A stretch of DNA of 64,000 bases, taken from assembly GCA_025602905.1 (NCBI GenBank), contig JAHLKI010000024.1:362681-426680 (forward strand). Reading direction: 5' to 3'. Position numbers and translations under genes: made by a program. The stretch's first letter is position 1. The number at the start of each line of letters is the position of its first letter. The DNA comes from Phlyctochytrium arcticum. Its lineage: Eukaryota > Chytridiomycota > Chytridiomycetes > Chytridiales > Chytridiaceae. The notes beneath the pieces are model-generated. The model ran no database searches. It was given only the letters and a program-made list of their open reading frames with translations, and was not told where the DNA came from. Shown here one piece after another: positions 45,801 through 55,287 of the stretch.

Positions 45801-47547
45801 AAGCATCTTGAAGCCCGGAACGATCTGCTGATTTGTCTCGGCAATCAAATAGTAGGTCTTATGCATCGCCTCCTGGGCATTGGTATCTTTGGCGAGGTTC
45901 GCAACTTCCAGTGCAGAGGTGTTGCGCGCCGGGAAAAGTATACATGCTATGTCAACCTTTGTCCACCATGAGATCCAATGCTTAGATCCCGGAAATTCCC
46001 GAAGCAGGGTATCCTTGATGTCCTGGAATTCATCAAACTGGGTGTCAGCGCTCATTAAAAGACCGCAGAGCTCCTCAAAACGTTTAGTTTCATCAAGTGG
46101 GACAATGGCGTGGTTTCTCTTGACTCTCGTCACTGATTGACGATAATGCTCCCGACAGCCTTTCAATAAGCTTGTTCCAGCATAGTTGATGTAGACCCCT
46201 ATGAGGTCGGGGCGTAACGTTGCATTCACCTTCTCCCTATCGCAACGTAGCTCGGCGTAGGCTTTGCAGAAGGCATTTTTCTGAGCCAGTGAGAAGTCCA
46301 CGACTTGTTTAAGCGTCTCGTCTGCTTGCCCCTGGTCGCTGATGCGATCAAAGACCATTTTGATCAAAACCAAGAAATGCGCTTCATAGTGCTCCGTGGT
46401 TTGCCCTTCGACAAACGTGTACAAGACGGGTACCCAGCGACTGACTTGATGGCAGTATACCACCGAGCTGATGAGGTACCCATCAGCAAAAAAGGAATAA
46501 GTCATGTCGGTAAGAATCCCCAATATTGTGCGCCCGTCCACACCTAGTGGGTCCACGTCGTTGACTCTCTCTTGTTGAAAAGGGGTGTAAATGGAGATGT
46601 GAGTGTTAGCACCCTGAAGGCTTGATGACGCAATCTGCACCCCAAACTCTTCCTCCATCTGCCGCAGGTCGTGGATGAGTGACCCTCCAGATCCAGATTT
46701 CCACAAATCAAGCTCGATCAGGACCTTCTTTCTCAAGTATGCCACCCGGTCTCGATTGAGGAAAGAGTCACTGATGTTGGAAATCGGAGCGTTGGCATCG
46801 TTCGGATCCAAGGTTCTTCCCACTAGATGCTGCAATGGTTTACGCTCGGGATTGTTCGCAACGCGCTGATTAAACTCCTCCACTTCGGTCTTAAGCGGTA
46901 TGCCTGCTGGAGGTTTCTCGTGAAGATGAACGCCAACATGTCTAAAGACGCCCTTCTTTGAGCCCACATCCATATCCCAGCGCATTTTGACAGTGCACGT
47001 AATGTGCTCCAGAGATCCATCGCAACGATCGCAAGGCCTAAAAGGTGAGTAAGTATTGTACGCAAAAAATGAGTATCCGACAATTTACTTACTTCTCGAG
47101 ACGTTTGGCAATGGCAGATTTGTCCTGAGGAGGTCGATAGACAACTTTACATTCGGTACAGCGGATTATGCCCAGGCATAGCTTTGTATTGTGCAAGTCT
47201 TTCTTGGAGTTGACAGTCCGGCATGCCCACTTAGTTTGAAGCCAGCTCTTTCCACTGTAGTTGGTGGTATGAAGGAGAAGATTGCCCTGGGGGTAGTTGG
47301 GGTACCCGTGCGTATCATATTCCATGACGCTCGTTTTGGACGGGTCTTGTAGAATTTGATCGCAAACCACGACCATCGCTACGTTCACGGGCGCGAACGC
47401 TTGCTGTTTATTGTCGACACCAACTTGCGACAAAGTAACGGCACCATCGATGAACTTCTGAGTAACATCGGCATGAGAAGGTAGGAGACCAGTGGGAGCT
47501 ACAGGATCTCTGATCTCGGGATCTCCGAGATTCGGTTCGCTCGACAT
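39873..47547 (-). CDS. GCM zinc finger - DDE-like - OTU - Ulp1 transposase polyprotein
   Basis: Exons 47093-47547, 43807-47037, 43548-43749 and 39873-40370 sum to 4386 nt and encode 1461 residues. Residues about 120-165 form a GCM/WRKY-type zinc finger ([10 protein letters not shown], then [14 protein letters not shown]), split by intron 1. A transposase-like region follows ([36 protein letters not shown]). Residues near 970-1070 form an OTU cysteine protease ([16 protein letters not shown], then [10 protein letters not shown]). The C terminus is a Ulp1/SENP-type protease: [14 protein letters not shown] across intron 3, [19 protein letters not shown] and GYDCGVFVC, with His, Asp, Gln and Cys present. 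Such fusions are known from fungal GCM1/MULE-type elements. Intron 3 contains a gypsy retrotransposon of 3.1 kb but its splice sites are intact. Confidence 0.85.
40390..40504 (+). repeat. Partial 5' LTR
   Basis: It matches 43201-43315 base for base or nearly so. It ends at GCGCACTC, after which the sequence is H2A-gene DNA. Confidence 0.9.
40505..40939 (+). pseudogene. Captured histone H2A gene fragment
   Basis: From 40606 the plus strand encodes a fungal-type H2A core: [60 protein letters not shown] and [14 protein letters not shown]. The frame then runs into retrotransposon sequence and stops at 40937. The first codons and the C-terminal tail are absent. Upstream, GCTAAC followed by a pyrimidine run and CAAG at 40574-40605 is an intron 3' end, so the copy still has intron sequence. 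The host parent gene is not in this window. Confidence 0.92.
40925..43205 (+). CDS. Chromovirus pol: RT C-terminus, RNase H, integrase, chromodomain
   Basis: One long frame without an initiator begins in reverse transcriptase ([19 protein letters not shown], the thumb region). It continues into RNase H ([26 protein letters not shown]) and then integrase. The integrase zinc site is [17 protein letters not shown]...CDACQRNK, and its core residues lie in [24 protein letters not shown] and [20 protein letters not shown]. The C terminus is a chromodomain ([34 protein letters not shown]). The stop codon falls at the first bases of the 3' LTR. The polymerase catalytic YxDD half is missing, so the copy cannot transpose alone. 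Confidence 0.93.
43201..43509 (+). repeat. 3' LTR
   Basis: It starts TGTGACAGCTCGG and ends about CTGTTACTGTTA. It contains a TATAAAAAG TATA box near 43410. The flanking duplication AAGGAAG follows. Confidence 0.85.
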
Positions 47548-47785
47548 GAAAGCGGTAGTGGCCGAAACTACGGACTTGAATACTCGTCGACTGACCGTTT
47601 GGAGTATGTGTATTCAAGGATTGATAGTATAGTGGGTTTCTATACTATGCGACCTAAAGTTCTAACCTCTCAATCTCCGACAAGCTGCTATAATAGCCGA
47701 TCCCGCCAAAAACTCGCGTTGCACAACTAACTCTACCGATTAATCTAAATGAACCCGCGCGTTTGAAGCCACGGTACAGATTCTA
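47548..47785. promoter_or_regulatory. Leader/promoter of the GCM-OTU-Ulp1 transposase, shared with 51228-51445
   Basis: This block lies just upstream of the transposase start (minus strand). It is roughly 85% alike to 51228-51445 in the same orientation, with landmarks TTTCTATACTATGCGACC, CTCAATCTCCGACAAGCT and CGCGCGT(T/C)TGAAGCCACGG. An inverted repeat GATAGTATAG...TTTCTATACTAT is present in both. It probably holds the transposon promoter. Confidence 0.6.
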
Positions 47786-47914
47786 CAGAAGCTGTGGGCG
47801 AACGGAGGTGAGAGAGAGACTGTCGGAAATGATAATCTCGAGGCAAGCGCGACCCTTTTATAAGCATGAAATCAATTTCCGCAAGTGTGGCTATCCTCGT
47901 TTCCCACGCTGAGC

Positions 47915-48217
47915 GATGAATAATGAGAAGAAAGGCAGATGCGCAGCTATGGGTCTTCCCGGTACAACCCGAGCTGGTGAGAAGGGAAACCCGTAATCGC
48001 CCGATACCTGGAGCGAGCTCCAAATCGAAATCTGTTGATACCCTCGGGTAGCCAAGACTGTCCGGATGCCGAGTATGCCATTCATTCGCGGATAGAACCC
48101 ATAATGAAGGCTGCAGCAATATTTGTAGGTTGGTCCATCAGCATTTCCACCCCTGGGGGGCCCCACGTGAATATAGGTGGGGTGGACCCCATGGGGTGGA
48201 ATTAAGTTGACCCATAT
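47915..48217. repeat. Right terminal inverted repeat of the large transposon
   Basis: It is the reverse complement of the left repeat (35551-35643 plus 38960-39232). It ends near GGGGTGGAATTAAGTTGACCC. Confidence 0.8.
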
Positions 48218-48219
48218 AA

Positions 48220-49835
48220 AATTGCGCACCTATCTAATCGTACCCAGTCAATATCCTTGGCGAAACGTTCAAGATGGTGGCTCCTGGTCTGGGGAGCCCA
48301 TCGCCCGTCACCGGCGTCACCCGACTAGACGTGGCTGGGCACATCCAGCGACTGGTGCAGCAAATTGAGCACAACCGATTCCGACATGTCAGCATCCCCA
48401 CCGCAATACCCCATCGCATCTCACCCCACTGCTGCACTGCTGCTGCCGGGTCAATCATTGGTCAAACATGATTCATGAACCTTGCTCGGACGCTGGCTCG
48501 GACGTCCCAGTGAGGATTCCTGCATCAGGATGAAGAAGGAATGAATCTGCCTTAAGCTATTCCATATCTAGTGCACATCCTGCCTAGATCTCAGGAAATA
48601 AAAATACTTGGGTTGCAATTGCGCCATTGCGGTTGTCAACCTCAGAATAGGTTGTGAATTGAACCCAACTGATTTACCACATTGACATCAAGGGAACAGA
48701 CAAGAAAAAAAATCATGAAAGAGGCAACAATTAACCAACCATCTCCCTCTCATCTATATATTAGAATCCTTCATCTTCATCTTCAGTGCAGAGTGCATTT
48801 TACTTTGTACTTGAGAAAATGTCGACGAAAATCAAAAAATTGTTTCACCAAAAACAAACTACCGAGTTTCGATCCAGCGGAGCTCCGGTGTTGCCCAAGA
48901 AGTATTCCACTCCACCATCGGACTGGTCTTCCTAACTCACAGAGTAAGTAGTACATATACCAGTGTCTCTTCAAGTTGAGTTTTGCATAGTGCATATACA
49001 GTATTAGTGTCTCTCTGTTCGTGTAAGAATCGTCCTAGATTTTTCTCTTGCATAATGTCTGGTCCGGGTCCACCGTGGGCAAAGCAAATATAAAAATTGA
49101 ATAATTTTAGCCTACGGCCGGCCGGATGTAACAACGGCTGTGTTTGACGTATAACAAGAGTATGTGTAGACATGTCGTTTACACATATGGGTCTCTGATT
49201 ATTCATAGAAGTTTATCCCTGTCATAACATGCGCAGTGCACACTTGTGATTTTCCCCCACACTGGCCTGCACTGGCTTGTTTACTTGATTTTTCATGTAG
49301 AAGAATCGAGTTCGACAAAAAAAGATCGATATTTGTATTAGAACGCATATTGAGCACTGTCAGATGGGTAAGGAACTATTTCATTGCTATCATACTAGGC
49401 TCGGGCGTCTAATTAGGTACAGAGCAAAGAAAAGCAGTCCTTATGCTCACGCAACACATGCGAAAAATTGGAATGACAGGCTCGCACCAACGTCACAAGC
49501 TCTCACAACATAGGCCGAGCGCGTCATTCCAAATCTCGCTAGTCCCACAACATGGGGTCCAACGCTACCTAGCTCTTGACGTGATCGCCTTTACGATCTA
49601 CAACTGTTTTAATACAAATCAGATCGAATGAACACTTACATGGATCCACTTCTTGAATATATCTCACTTAGGTTTGTGCTTCCCAGTAACGATCAGTGGT
49701 ATGAGGATGCAATGAACTATGAGTGGCAATGGCGTGCCAACCGTAAAATGAGAAGTTGTATGGCTCCCTGAATAGCAAATAGTGTGTGACTGGAAGCAAA
49801 AATGTATTGTGATGCAAAGTATATTCAAATGGTTC
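48220..49835. other. No gene recognised
   Basis: This is 1.6 kb of mixed-composition DNA with only short unsupported open frames. No tRNA, repeat unit or homology was recognised. Confidence 0.4.
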
Positions 49836-49837
49836 CT

Positions 49838-49942
49838 TGTGCCGGGGTGCCTTGCGCCGGGGGGTCCTGTGCCGGGGGGTCCTGTGCCGGGGGGGTCCTG
49901 TGTCGGGGGGTCCTGTGCCGGGGGGTCCTATGCCGGGGTGCC
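49838..49942. repeat. Minisatellite, about 15-bp unit, 7 copies
   Basis: Tandem units of the form TGCCGGGGGGTCCTG, with slight changes (TGTCGGGGGG, TATGCCGGGG), run from about 49843 to 49938. They overlap the stop codon of the minus-strand gene ending at 49928. G-runs of 5-7 on the plus strand could form G-quadruplexes. Confidence 0.85.
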
Positions 49943-51240
49943 TTGCAGCCGCTCAAACTGGGCCTGTAAATCCTTTTCTAGCTGGAGGAGCCTGTTGCGT
50001 TCGACCATGGCAGCGATCTTTGCGGCAAAAATGACATTCGCCTGTGTGATGGCGGCAACCTCAGCACTCTCAGCGGTGCTCGGCTGGGCAGGCAATGGGG
50101 TAGTGGCAGTCGAGGTTGCAGCGGCTGGCTTTCTCCCTCTACGGGCAGCGCGGGGCGGGGCTGCACCAACTGTACTCCCGCTGGCAATCGGTGGACCATC
50201 GTCTCCGGCGTCAGTAGAAGTAGAGGACGTAGAGGCCTGCTTGGCAGCAGCGCGTGCCTCCCGGCGACGACGGTTAGCCAAAGCGTCTTTCTCGAGCTGA
50301 ACCGCGCTCTTGGTCCTCTTGTACTCAACTCCTGTCTCAGCCCCTATCTGTACCTGCAGCCATCTTCTTCTGTCGTAGTCGTGCCTGGCACGAATGCAGT
50401 TCAGAAGGGATGTATTGACCATATCCCTATTCTGGTCCGCATGCAACGATTCGATTCGGTTTGAAGAGTCACTAGACGCAGGTGAGGACAGCCAACAGCT
50501 TAAAAACGATGGCAGATATACAAACCTCGTGTTTCTCCAGACATCCCGCGGGATCTGTGAGCATGCCGCGTTCAGTGATCCAATGACGTGGGGCTGCTTG
50601 TAATATACCGTCCACGCTTCAAGGTCGCGGTTTACCAGCCGTTCCGCCGACAAAATATGACCAAAAATGGCATCTAAACTTGCTGGGTCATCAAAGGACG
50701 TGATAGCCTTCATGAAAGTCCGGAGCGACGAACGCGCTTTCCCGGCTGCATTTGTTTCCACATTTCTAGTGTATAAATCAGTGGCAAATACAGAGGTTAG
50801 CAAATGTGTGCGACATACCGAAAAAAGTGGACTTGACAAGACTTGAAAACGTGTAATAGGTGATCCTGCCACGTCATGCCCGTTGTGTTTGCCGTCATTT
50901 TAGCTAAAAAGAGACCAAGGCCTTTCGCCTGCCCTTGGTCCAAATCACCAATAATCACATCAATGACCTTGGTTTCATTTGTGTGAATGTGCCGAAATTT
51001 GAGGCCTCTGCCGGCTTCCGATTCGCAGACAGCATTAACAAGCTCAAAAATCTGGCAATATACTTGTGCGTCGGCGCCATCGGTATAGATTCTGATACCC
51101 GCAAGGACTAGATGATGCAGCGTCAGTAGGGGAGCTACGCCATACCACGAACAACAAACTCTTACCTGATGCCCGGTGGCTACCTCCACGCCCCATAAAG
51201 GCTAGCTCCCATTCATTGAACTCTCCTGTAGCGGCCGAAC
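49928..51240 (-). pseudogene. DNA transposase, 5'-truncated, behind a transposon leader
   Basis: Exons about 51150/51180-51238, 50819 to about 51110 and 49928-50765 give a transposase C-terminal half. It includes RIYTDGADAQVYCQIFELV, IIGDLDQGQAKGLGLFLAKM (a probable catalytic Asp), MTWQDHLLHVFKSCQVHFFR and NAACSQIPRDVWRNTRF. A basic, Ala-rich tail with coiled coil ends at 49928. This pattern resembles fungal MULE/GCM-type transposases. The N-terminal zinc finger and first catalytic part are absent. The frame starts abruptly where the leader shared with 47548-47785 ends, so it looks like an internal-deletion derivative of a related element. Confidence 0.6.
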
Positions 51241-51445
51241 TACGGACTCAAATAAAGACACTCGTCGACTGACTGTTTAGAGTATGTGTTATTCAAGAAC
51301 TGATAGTATAGGTGGTTTCTATACTATGCGACCTTAGGTTCTAAACTCTCAATCTCCGACAAGCTCATAACCGATCCCGCCAAAAAACTCGCGTTGTACA
51401 ACTGTGCAAATCTAACTAATTGATCCCGCGCGTCTGAAGCCACGG
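51228..51445. repeat. Second copy of the transposase leader
   Basis: It is about 85% alike to 47548-47785 and in the same orientation, ending at the same point relative to a minus-strand transposase frame. Beyond 51445 the two loci diverge. Confidence 0.7.
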
Positions 51446-51624
51446 TTCGTGCTGTCACTTCTCTACATCTCCCGACAATACCTTTGCACGTCATATCCAT
51501 TTGTAATTGATTCATAACTAGCAAACCCTCGATTTGCCTCTGCAAAACCACAAACAATGATGGTCTTGCCGGCAGCCGTAAACTCTAGCAAGGGCCATCA
51601 TCAGATTCGGCTTGGCACAAAGTA

Positions 51625-52478
51625 CTACTGTTGCACGAGGTACTCACCCACTCTACGGAGGTAAACACCGTCTTCCACATCGCGGATCTTTGATTGTTTG
51701 TACATTTCTGCCATAACCCCCATTACGGCCGTCCCCCATGGATCTCTACGTCGGATTTCGGCATTGATCAGACGGCGGGTTACATCTAAATCGTTCAATG
51801 CGGGCGCTCTGCGCTGATCTCCACTTCTTTTGAGGGGGAAGTAGATTTGAAAGGCTTCCCTGGAGTTTGTGAAACTCGCGCCAATTCGCTTGTCCCTTCG
51901 CAACCCGGGCCTCGTTGGCACCTTCTACTTCCAATTCGTGTCGATGGAGCATGTCCTTTCGTTGTAGTTTCATTTGTTCGACAGAGAATTTCTCAAGGAG
52001 CCCCATTCGGGGCTTATTGCGGCATTTCTTGGAGTAGGCCAAACTTCAGCTTGGTCAAGCGATGATACTCGTTGGGGAGAAAAAGGGACAGCAGGCGATG
52101 ACACGGCGGGCGTCGGAAATCGATGCGTAGACGGCCCGGCCAAATCGATTGAAGTATCAGGGGCAAGTGGGGGGCGGGGGGTGGGGGGCGGGTGATGACA
52201 TTGCTTGTTCTTGTTCTTGTTCTTGGTGGTGGTGATGTTGAAGACTGGGCAGGTGTTGTGAGGGTCGCGTAGCTCGCCCTGGTCTCCACCGTGGCCCCAC
52301 CGATGGAGTGAATGTAGGCCAAGAACGCCCCGAAACTGACACTTAGCATTCCGGGTAAGCCCGGCCTAGCCTGGACCGGGCTGGGGGCTATCATGACGGA
52401 TGCCGCTACGGCCGCCAGCATACCCAAAAAAAGAAGAAAAAACCCTGGGTACGATACAGTTAGATAGGACCGCATCAT
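51625..52478 (-). CDS. Hypothetical protein(s), uncertain gene model
   Basis: Three minus-strand frames probably belong together. The N-terminal one (from 52478) has a hydrophobic segment FFLLFLGMLAAVAASVMIA followed by a Pro/Thr-rich stretch. A middle frame (KFSVEQMKLQRKDMLHRHEL) is helical and charged. The last frame (RRAPALNDLDVTRRLINAEI, AVMGVMAEMYKQSKI) ends at 51625. I could not place clean splice sites. A G-rich run (GTGGGGGGCGGGGGGTGGGG) at 52168-52190 lies inside. The function is unknown and it may be part of a transposon cargo or a small host gene. Confidence 0.35.
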
Positions 52479-52479
52479 C

Positions 52480-53136
52480 TCACTGATCTTTCCTACTCAC
52501 GGCCAATTCTTGCCATTTAAGCAAGAGGTATGCTTTGTCGGCAGCTCTCTTGGAGTCGCCCGATTTTTTGAAGAGATCGGTGTTCGAGATGAAAGTTGCG
52601 TATACCTCCTTCAGAGACTCCAACTCGGTAGTGCGGGTGTCAAGTTGCACTTGTAGAGTTTGATTGTAACTCTGTAGATCTTCGTTCTCTCGTCGCAGAT
52701 CGGCAATTTCCACCTTTAGACTTTGAATTACGCTGGCCTCTATCCCGTCAGTCTCTCCGTGACTCGCCGGATACGCCCGGCCACATCTACAGAACGGACG
52801 TATGATGCCCTTCCGGTAGTACCCGATGTCAGTAGCCTGGTCTACTAAGCCGACTACCATACTCATTTGCGAATGACCCGGAGACGATCGGGCCTTGGTG
52901 GTCACCACCCTGATGTCGGACCAGATCTGGACCAGATGTCGGACCAGTCTACGACCAGATGTCGGACCTGATGTCGGACCAGATGTCGGACTCACTGTCC
53001 GACTTGCAATGCCCCGGATAAAACTCGACAGAGAATCCTCCAGAGAATCCTTGTAAATCTGACACACACACAAAGCAATACAGTGTAGACCTTCCTGGCC
53101 AAGGTATATATATATGGTTCTTTTGCTGACCCACAT
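52480..53136 (-). CDS. Hypothetical coiled-coil protein with a CxC motif
   Basis: The minus-strand frame contains PFCRCGRAYPASHGE, possibly half of a GRF-type zinc site. A clear coiled coil follows (LKVEIADLRRENEDLQSYN, QTLQVQLDTRTTELESL). The first third is translated from a small tandem repeat (unit ACCAGATGTCGG, 52915-53000), which encodes SGPTSGPTSG and is probably intronic or untranslated. The start is therefore uncertain, and MSMVVGLVDQ near 52863 is a likely one. I do not recognise the family. Coiled-coil plus GRF-like proteins are common in fungal transposon-rich regions. Confidence 0.4.
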   Translation of the reverse strand: MWVSKRTIYIYLGQEGLHCIALCVCQIYKDSLEDSLSSFIRGIASRTVSPTSGPTSGPTSGRRLVRHLVQIWSDIRVVTTKARSSPGHSQMSMVVGLVDQATDIGYYRKGIIRPFCRCGRAYPASHGETDGIEASVIQSLKVEIADLRRENEDLQSYNQTLQVQLDTRTTELESLKEVYATFISNTDLFKKSGDSKRAADKAYLLLKWQELAVSRKDQ

Positions 53137-53189
53137 ATTTCATCAGTGTGTCCATGCTAACCGCGGAAGTACAGTGTTTTTAAACCAAC

Positions 53190-53396
53190 ATGGCCGACGA
53201 AACAAATTTGATCGATGAGTCGCATTACGAGACAAGGGATGATGGAAAACTTTGGTGCAAAATGTGTAATGTGAAAGTGCGTCGTCCTTTGCCTGGATAC
53301 CATACTAGAGTCCATTCAGGTGGTATGAGGCACCTTGACATGGTTGAAGATTATGAGATCAGATTTCCTATCCTCAATCAGCGTATTACTTGGTAG
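53190..53396 (+). CDS. Short zinc-finger-like ORF
   Basis: This is a 68-residue frame with LWCKMCNVKV and YHTRVHSGG, a CxxC-H-x3-H arrangement like a BED or C2H2 finger. It may be the N-terminal or accessory ORF of the Harbinger remnant that follows within 30 bp, but the link is not proven. Confidence 0.4.
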   Translation: MADETNLIDESHYETRDDGKLWCKMCNVKVRRPLPGYHTRVHSGGMRHLDMVEDYEIRFPILNQRITW

Positions 53397-53423
53397 ACTG
53401 AATTTACCCCCCTTGGCCTACCT

Positions 53424-53671
53424 TGATTTCCACCGTCACCCGACCCGTTGATGAAGACCTGAAACTATTTGCGAAGCATCAAGAAGCGGCCCGGAAAGAT
53501 ATTGAACGGGCCTTTGGCGTTTTGCGAATACGATGGAATATCCTCCGGCAGCCTTCCCAATTTTGGGACACGGAAACCATGGCCTTAGTCATCAAAGCAG
53601 ACGTCATTCTTCATAACATGATCATCAAGCATGAAGGGGAGAGGAGTAGTATAGGTTGGCGGAAACTGTAA
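53424..53671 (+). pseudogene. PIF/Harbinger transposase, C-terminal fragment
   Basis: The frame matches the last part of the Harbinger DDE nuclease: KLFAKHQEAARKDIERAFGV, RIRWNILRQPSQFW and ADVILHNMIIKHEGE. The glutamate of ERAFG is the third catalytic residue. The first two catalytic aspartates are missing from the upstream sequence, so this is a remnant. Confidence 0.75.
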
Positions 53672-53679
53672 CCGCATTT

Positions 53680-55287
53680 GACCACATTCACTTTCCTCCC
53701 TCGAATCTGATGTCATGCCTGCGCCACTTTATGTAATCTTGGAGTCCGATAGAGTGGCATGACTGCGCGTCAATTGGAGAGACCTCTTCAGCGATGTGTG
53801 AAAACAGAGAGCGATGGAGAGCCGTACTCCATGATTTCCGTTTTTTCCAATTTCAAATGTTTTTGATTTCATCGAGACAACTCAAGAAAAAAGGGTTATT
53901 CTAATTTTGCCAAAATGGAATGTGTGAAAAACACCCGTTTTCACCCTGTTCATGTCGATAAACCATCAAAATGGTGAAAAACATTCGAAAACCGTCAATT
54001 GGAATGACTTTAGCGACTTAAAACGGCACTTTTGCAACTTTACGCTTCACTGGTGAATGCTACCCGCAATTTTCCCACACACGCGCCTCACTTGTTACAT
54101 TTTCATCAACCAAATTTACAAACAATCTTCATTTGCTACAGACTAATCGAGTACGACAACGTTACAAGTGATGCACTACATGAATCTTTGGTCAAAAGTA
54201 CACCCGCAGTTTCTTCACTTTTCGACCTCACTTGCTACATACTTTCCACTTTCTGCTTCTTTCAACAATTTGTCTCCATAGCCTCCGGAGGGTAACCAGA
54301 GGGAACACTGATATTCAAGAGAGTAGCGAGAGTAGACCGCTGTGGTAAAGTCGTTCAAACTGTTCTACCGCGGATTCATCGAATACGAAATCTTCGATTG
54401 GCTTGGAAAAGGTCAATGATGCATACACAATACTCGGTCTTCTCTGGCCCACTCCTCTCAAGATTCCAACGTAGGAACGACTATTTTCAGTTTCTCCGAT
54501 CTAGTCGCCGAATCTACGGTCCTCCAATAAACTCCGTAACTGACTGTTTGTAGTTGTATATTGAAAGAATATGTACAATGGTCCTAACCCGGGACTGTTG
54601 CGACATGAACAAGTTGAGTGGGATTAGATCCGCAGGTTTTTCACTTTTTGTTGTGGTTTGTTACATATGTACACTCTTCTCAACTCCTTCTACACTACTC
54701 TCCATACCCTCCAAAGGCTACAGAGGCTCTCGTAGGTTATCACACTTCTCCATCTACATCATTGCACCGCCACTTTATATAATCGTCGAGTCCGCTGGGT
54801 CCGATGGAGTCTATCGGTGTCTTCCAACCAATGTGAAGCATGAATTGCCATCAAGTCCCATCAAGTGACACACTTTTTACACCCTTTCCAACTTTTACAG
54901 CAACTCACTACATGGTATGGAGGGTTTTATACAGTCAAGAATGAAGAACTCAGTTCATTTCCGAGTGTTATGTAGAGACGCTCTCCATGGCGGAAAAGGT
55001 TTTCAGAAATTTTCAATATTGAAATCATGCCAAGTGAAAAACGGTCATTCTAAATGTAACAAAATGGAAAGTGTGAAATACACTCGTTTTTGGTGTGTTT
55101 ACGCCTGATTTATATCGATAAAACGTTGAAATGGCTGAAAACGTGGGAAAACTGTATGTAGTTGTATATTGAAAGAATATGTACAATGGTCTGTACTCGA
55201 CTAAACTCCGCTAAATTCAAAAAGAAATGAGGCGCAAGCCATGTTTCCAACTCCGACTAGAAATGCATCCGAAACTAAACCCAACTC
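53680..55287. repeat. Non-coding region with two diverged direct repeats of about 250 bp
   Basis: Blocks at about 53800-54010 and 54950-55150 share AAAATGGAA(T/A)GTGTGAAA and CATC(A/G)AAATGG-like stretches in the same order. The 35-bp run TGTAGTTGTATATTGAAAGA plus 15 more bases occurs exactly at 54549-54583 and 55156-55190. Two further blocks (54050-54290 and 54640-54750) resemble each other around ACTTTTTG, ACATA and CTCCATA/CCCTCC. No gene is visible. Confidence 0.5.

Larger units (their letters stand above)
35551..48217. mobile_element. About 12.7-kb GCM-OTU-Ulp1 DNA transposon with nested insertions
   Basis: Inverted repeats of 300 bp or more bound this element. The left copy is 35551-35643 plus 38960-39232, split by a MULE, and the right copy is 47915-48217. 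Both begin with AATTCCACCCCATGGGGTCC about 10 bp inside the end, and both contain a GGTATCGGGCGATTACGGG run and an AATGAATGGCATACTCGGC run. Removing the MULE (3.3 kb) and the gypsy element (3.1 kb) leaves about 6.2 kb with one gene, the GCM/OTU/Ulp1 transposase. I see no convincing target duplication at the outer edges (left flank GAGTTTTAT, right flank ATATAAAA), so the exact ends are uncertain by a few bases. The left repeat has about 55 extra bp relative to the right. Confidence 0.75.

Noticed and set aside
49782..50300. Gly/Pro-rich plus-strand protein of 172 residues
   Set aside because: It is the antisense of the minisatellite and of the transposase C terminus, with codon bias explained by the other strand.
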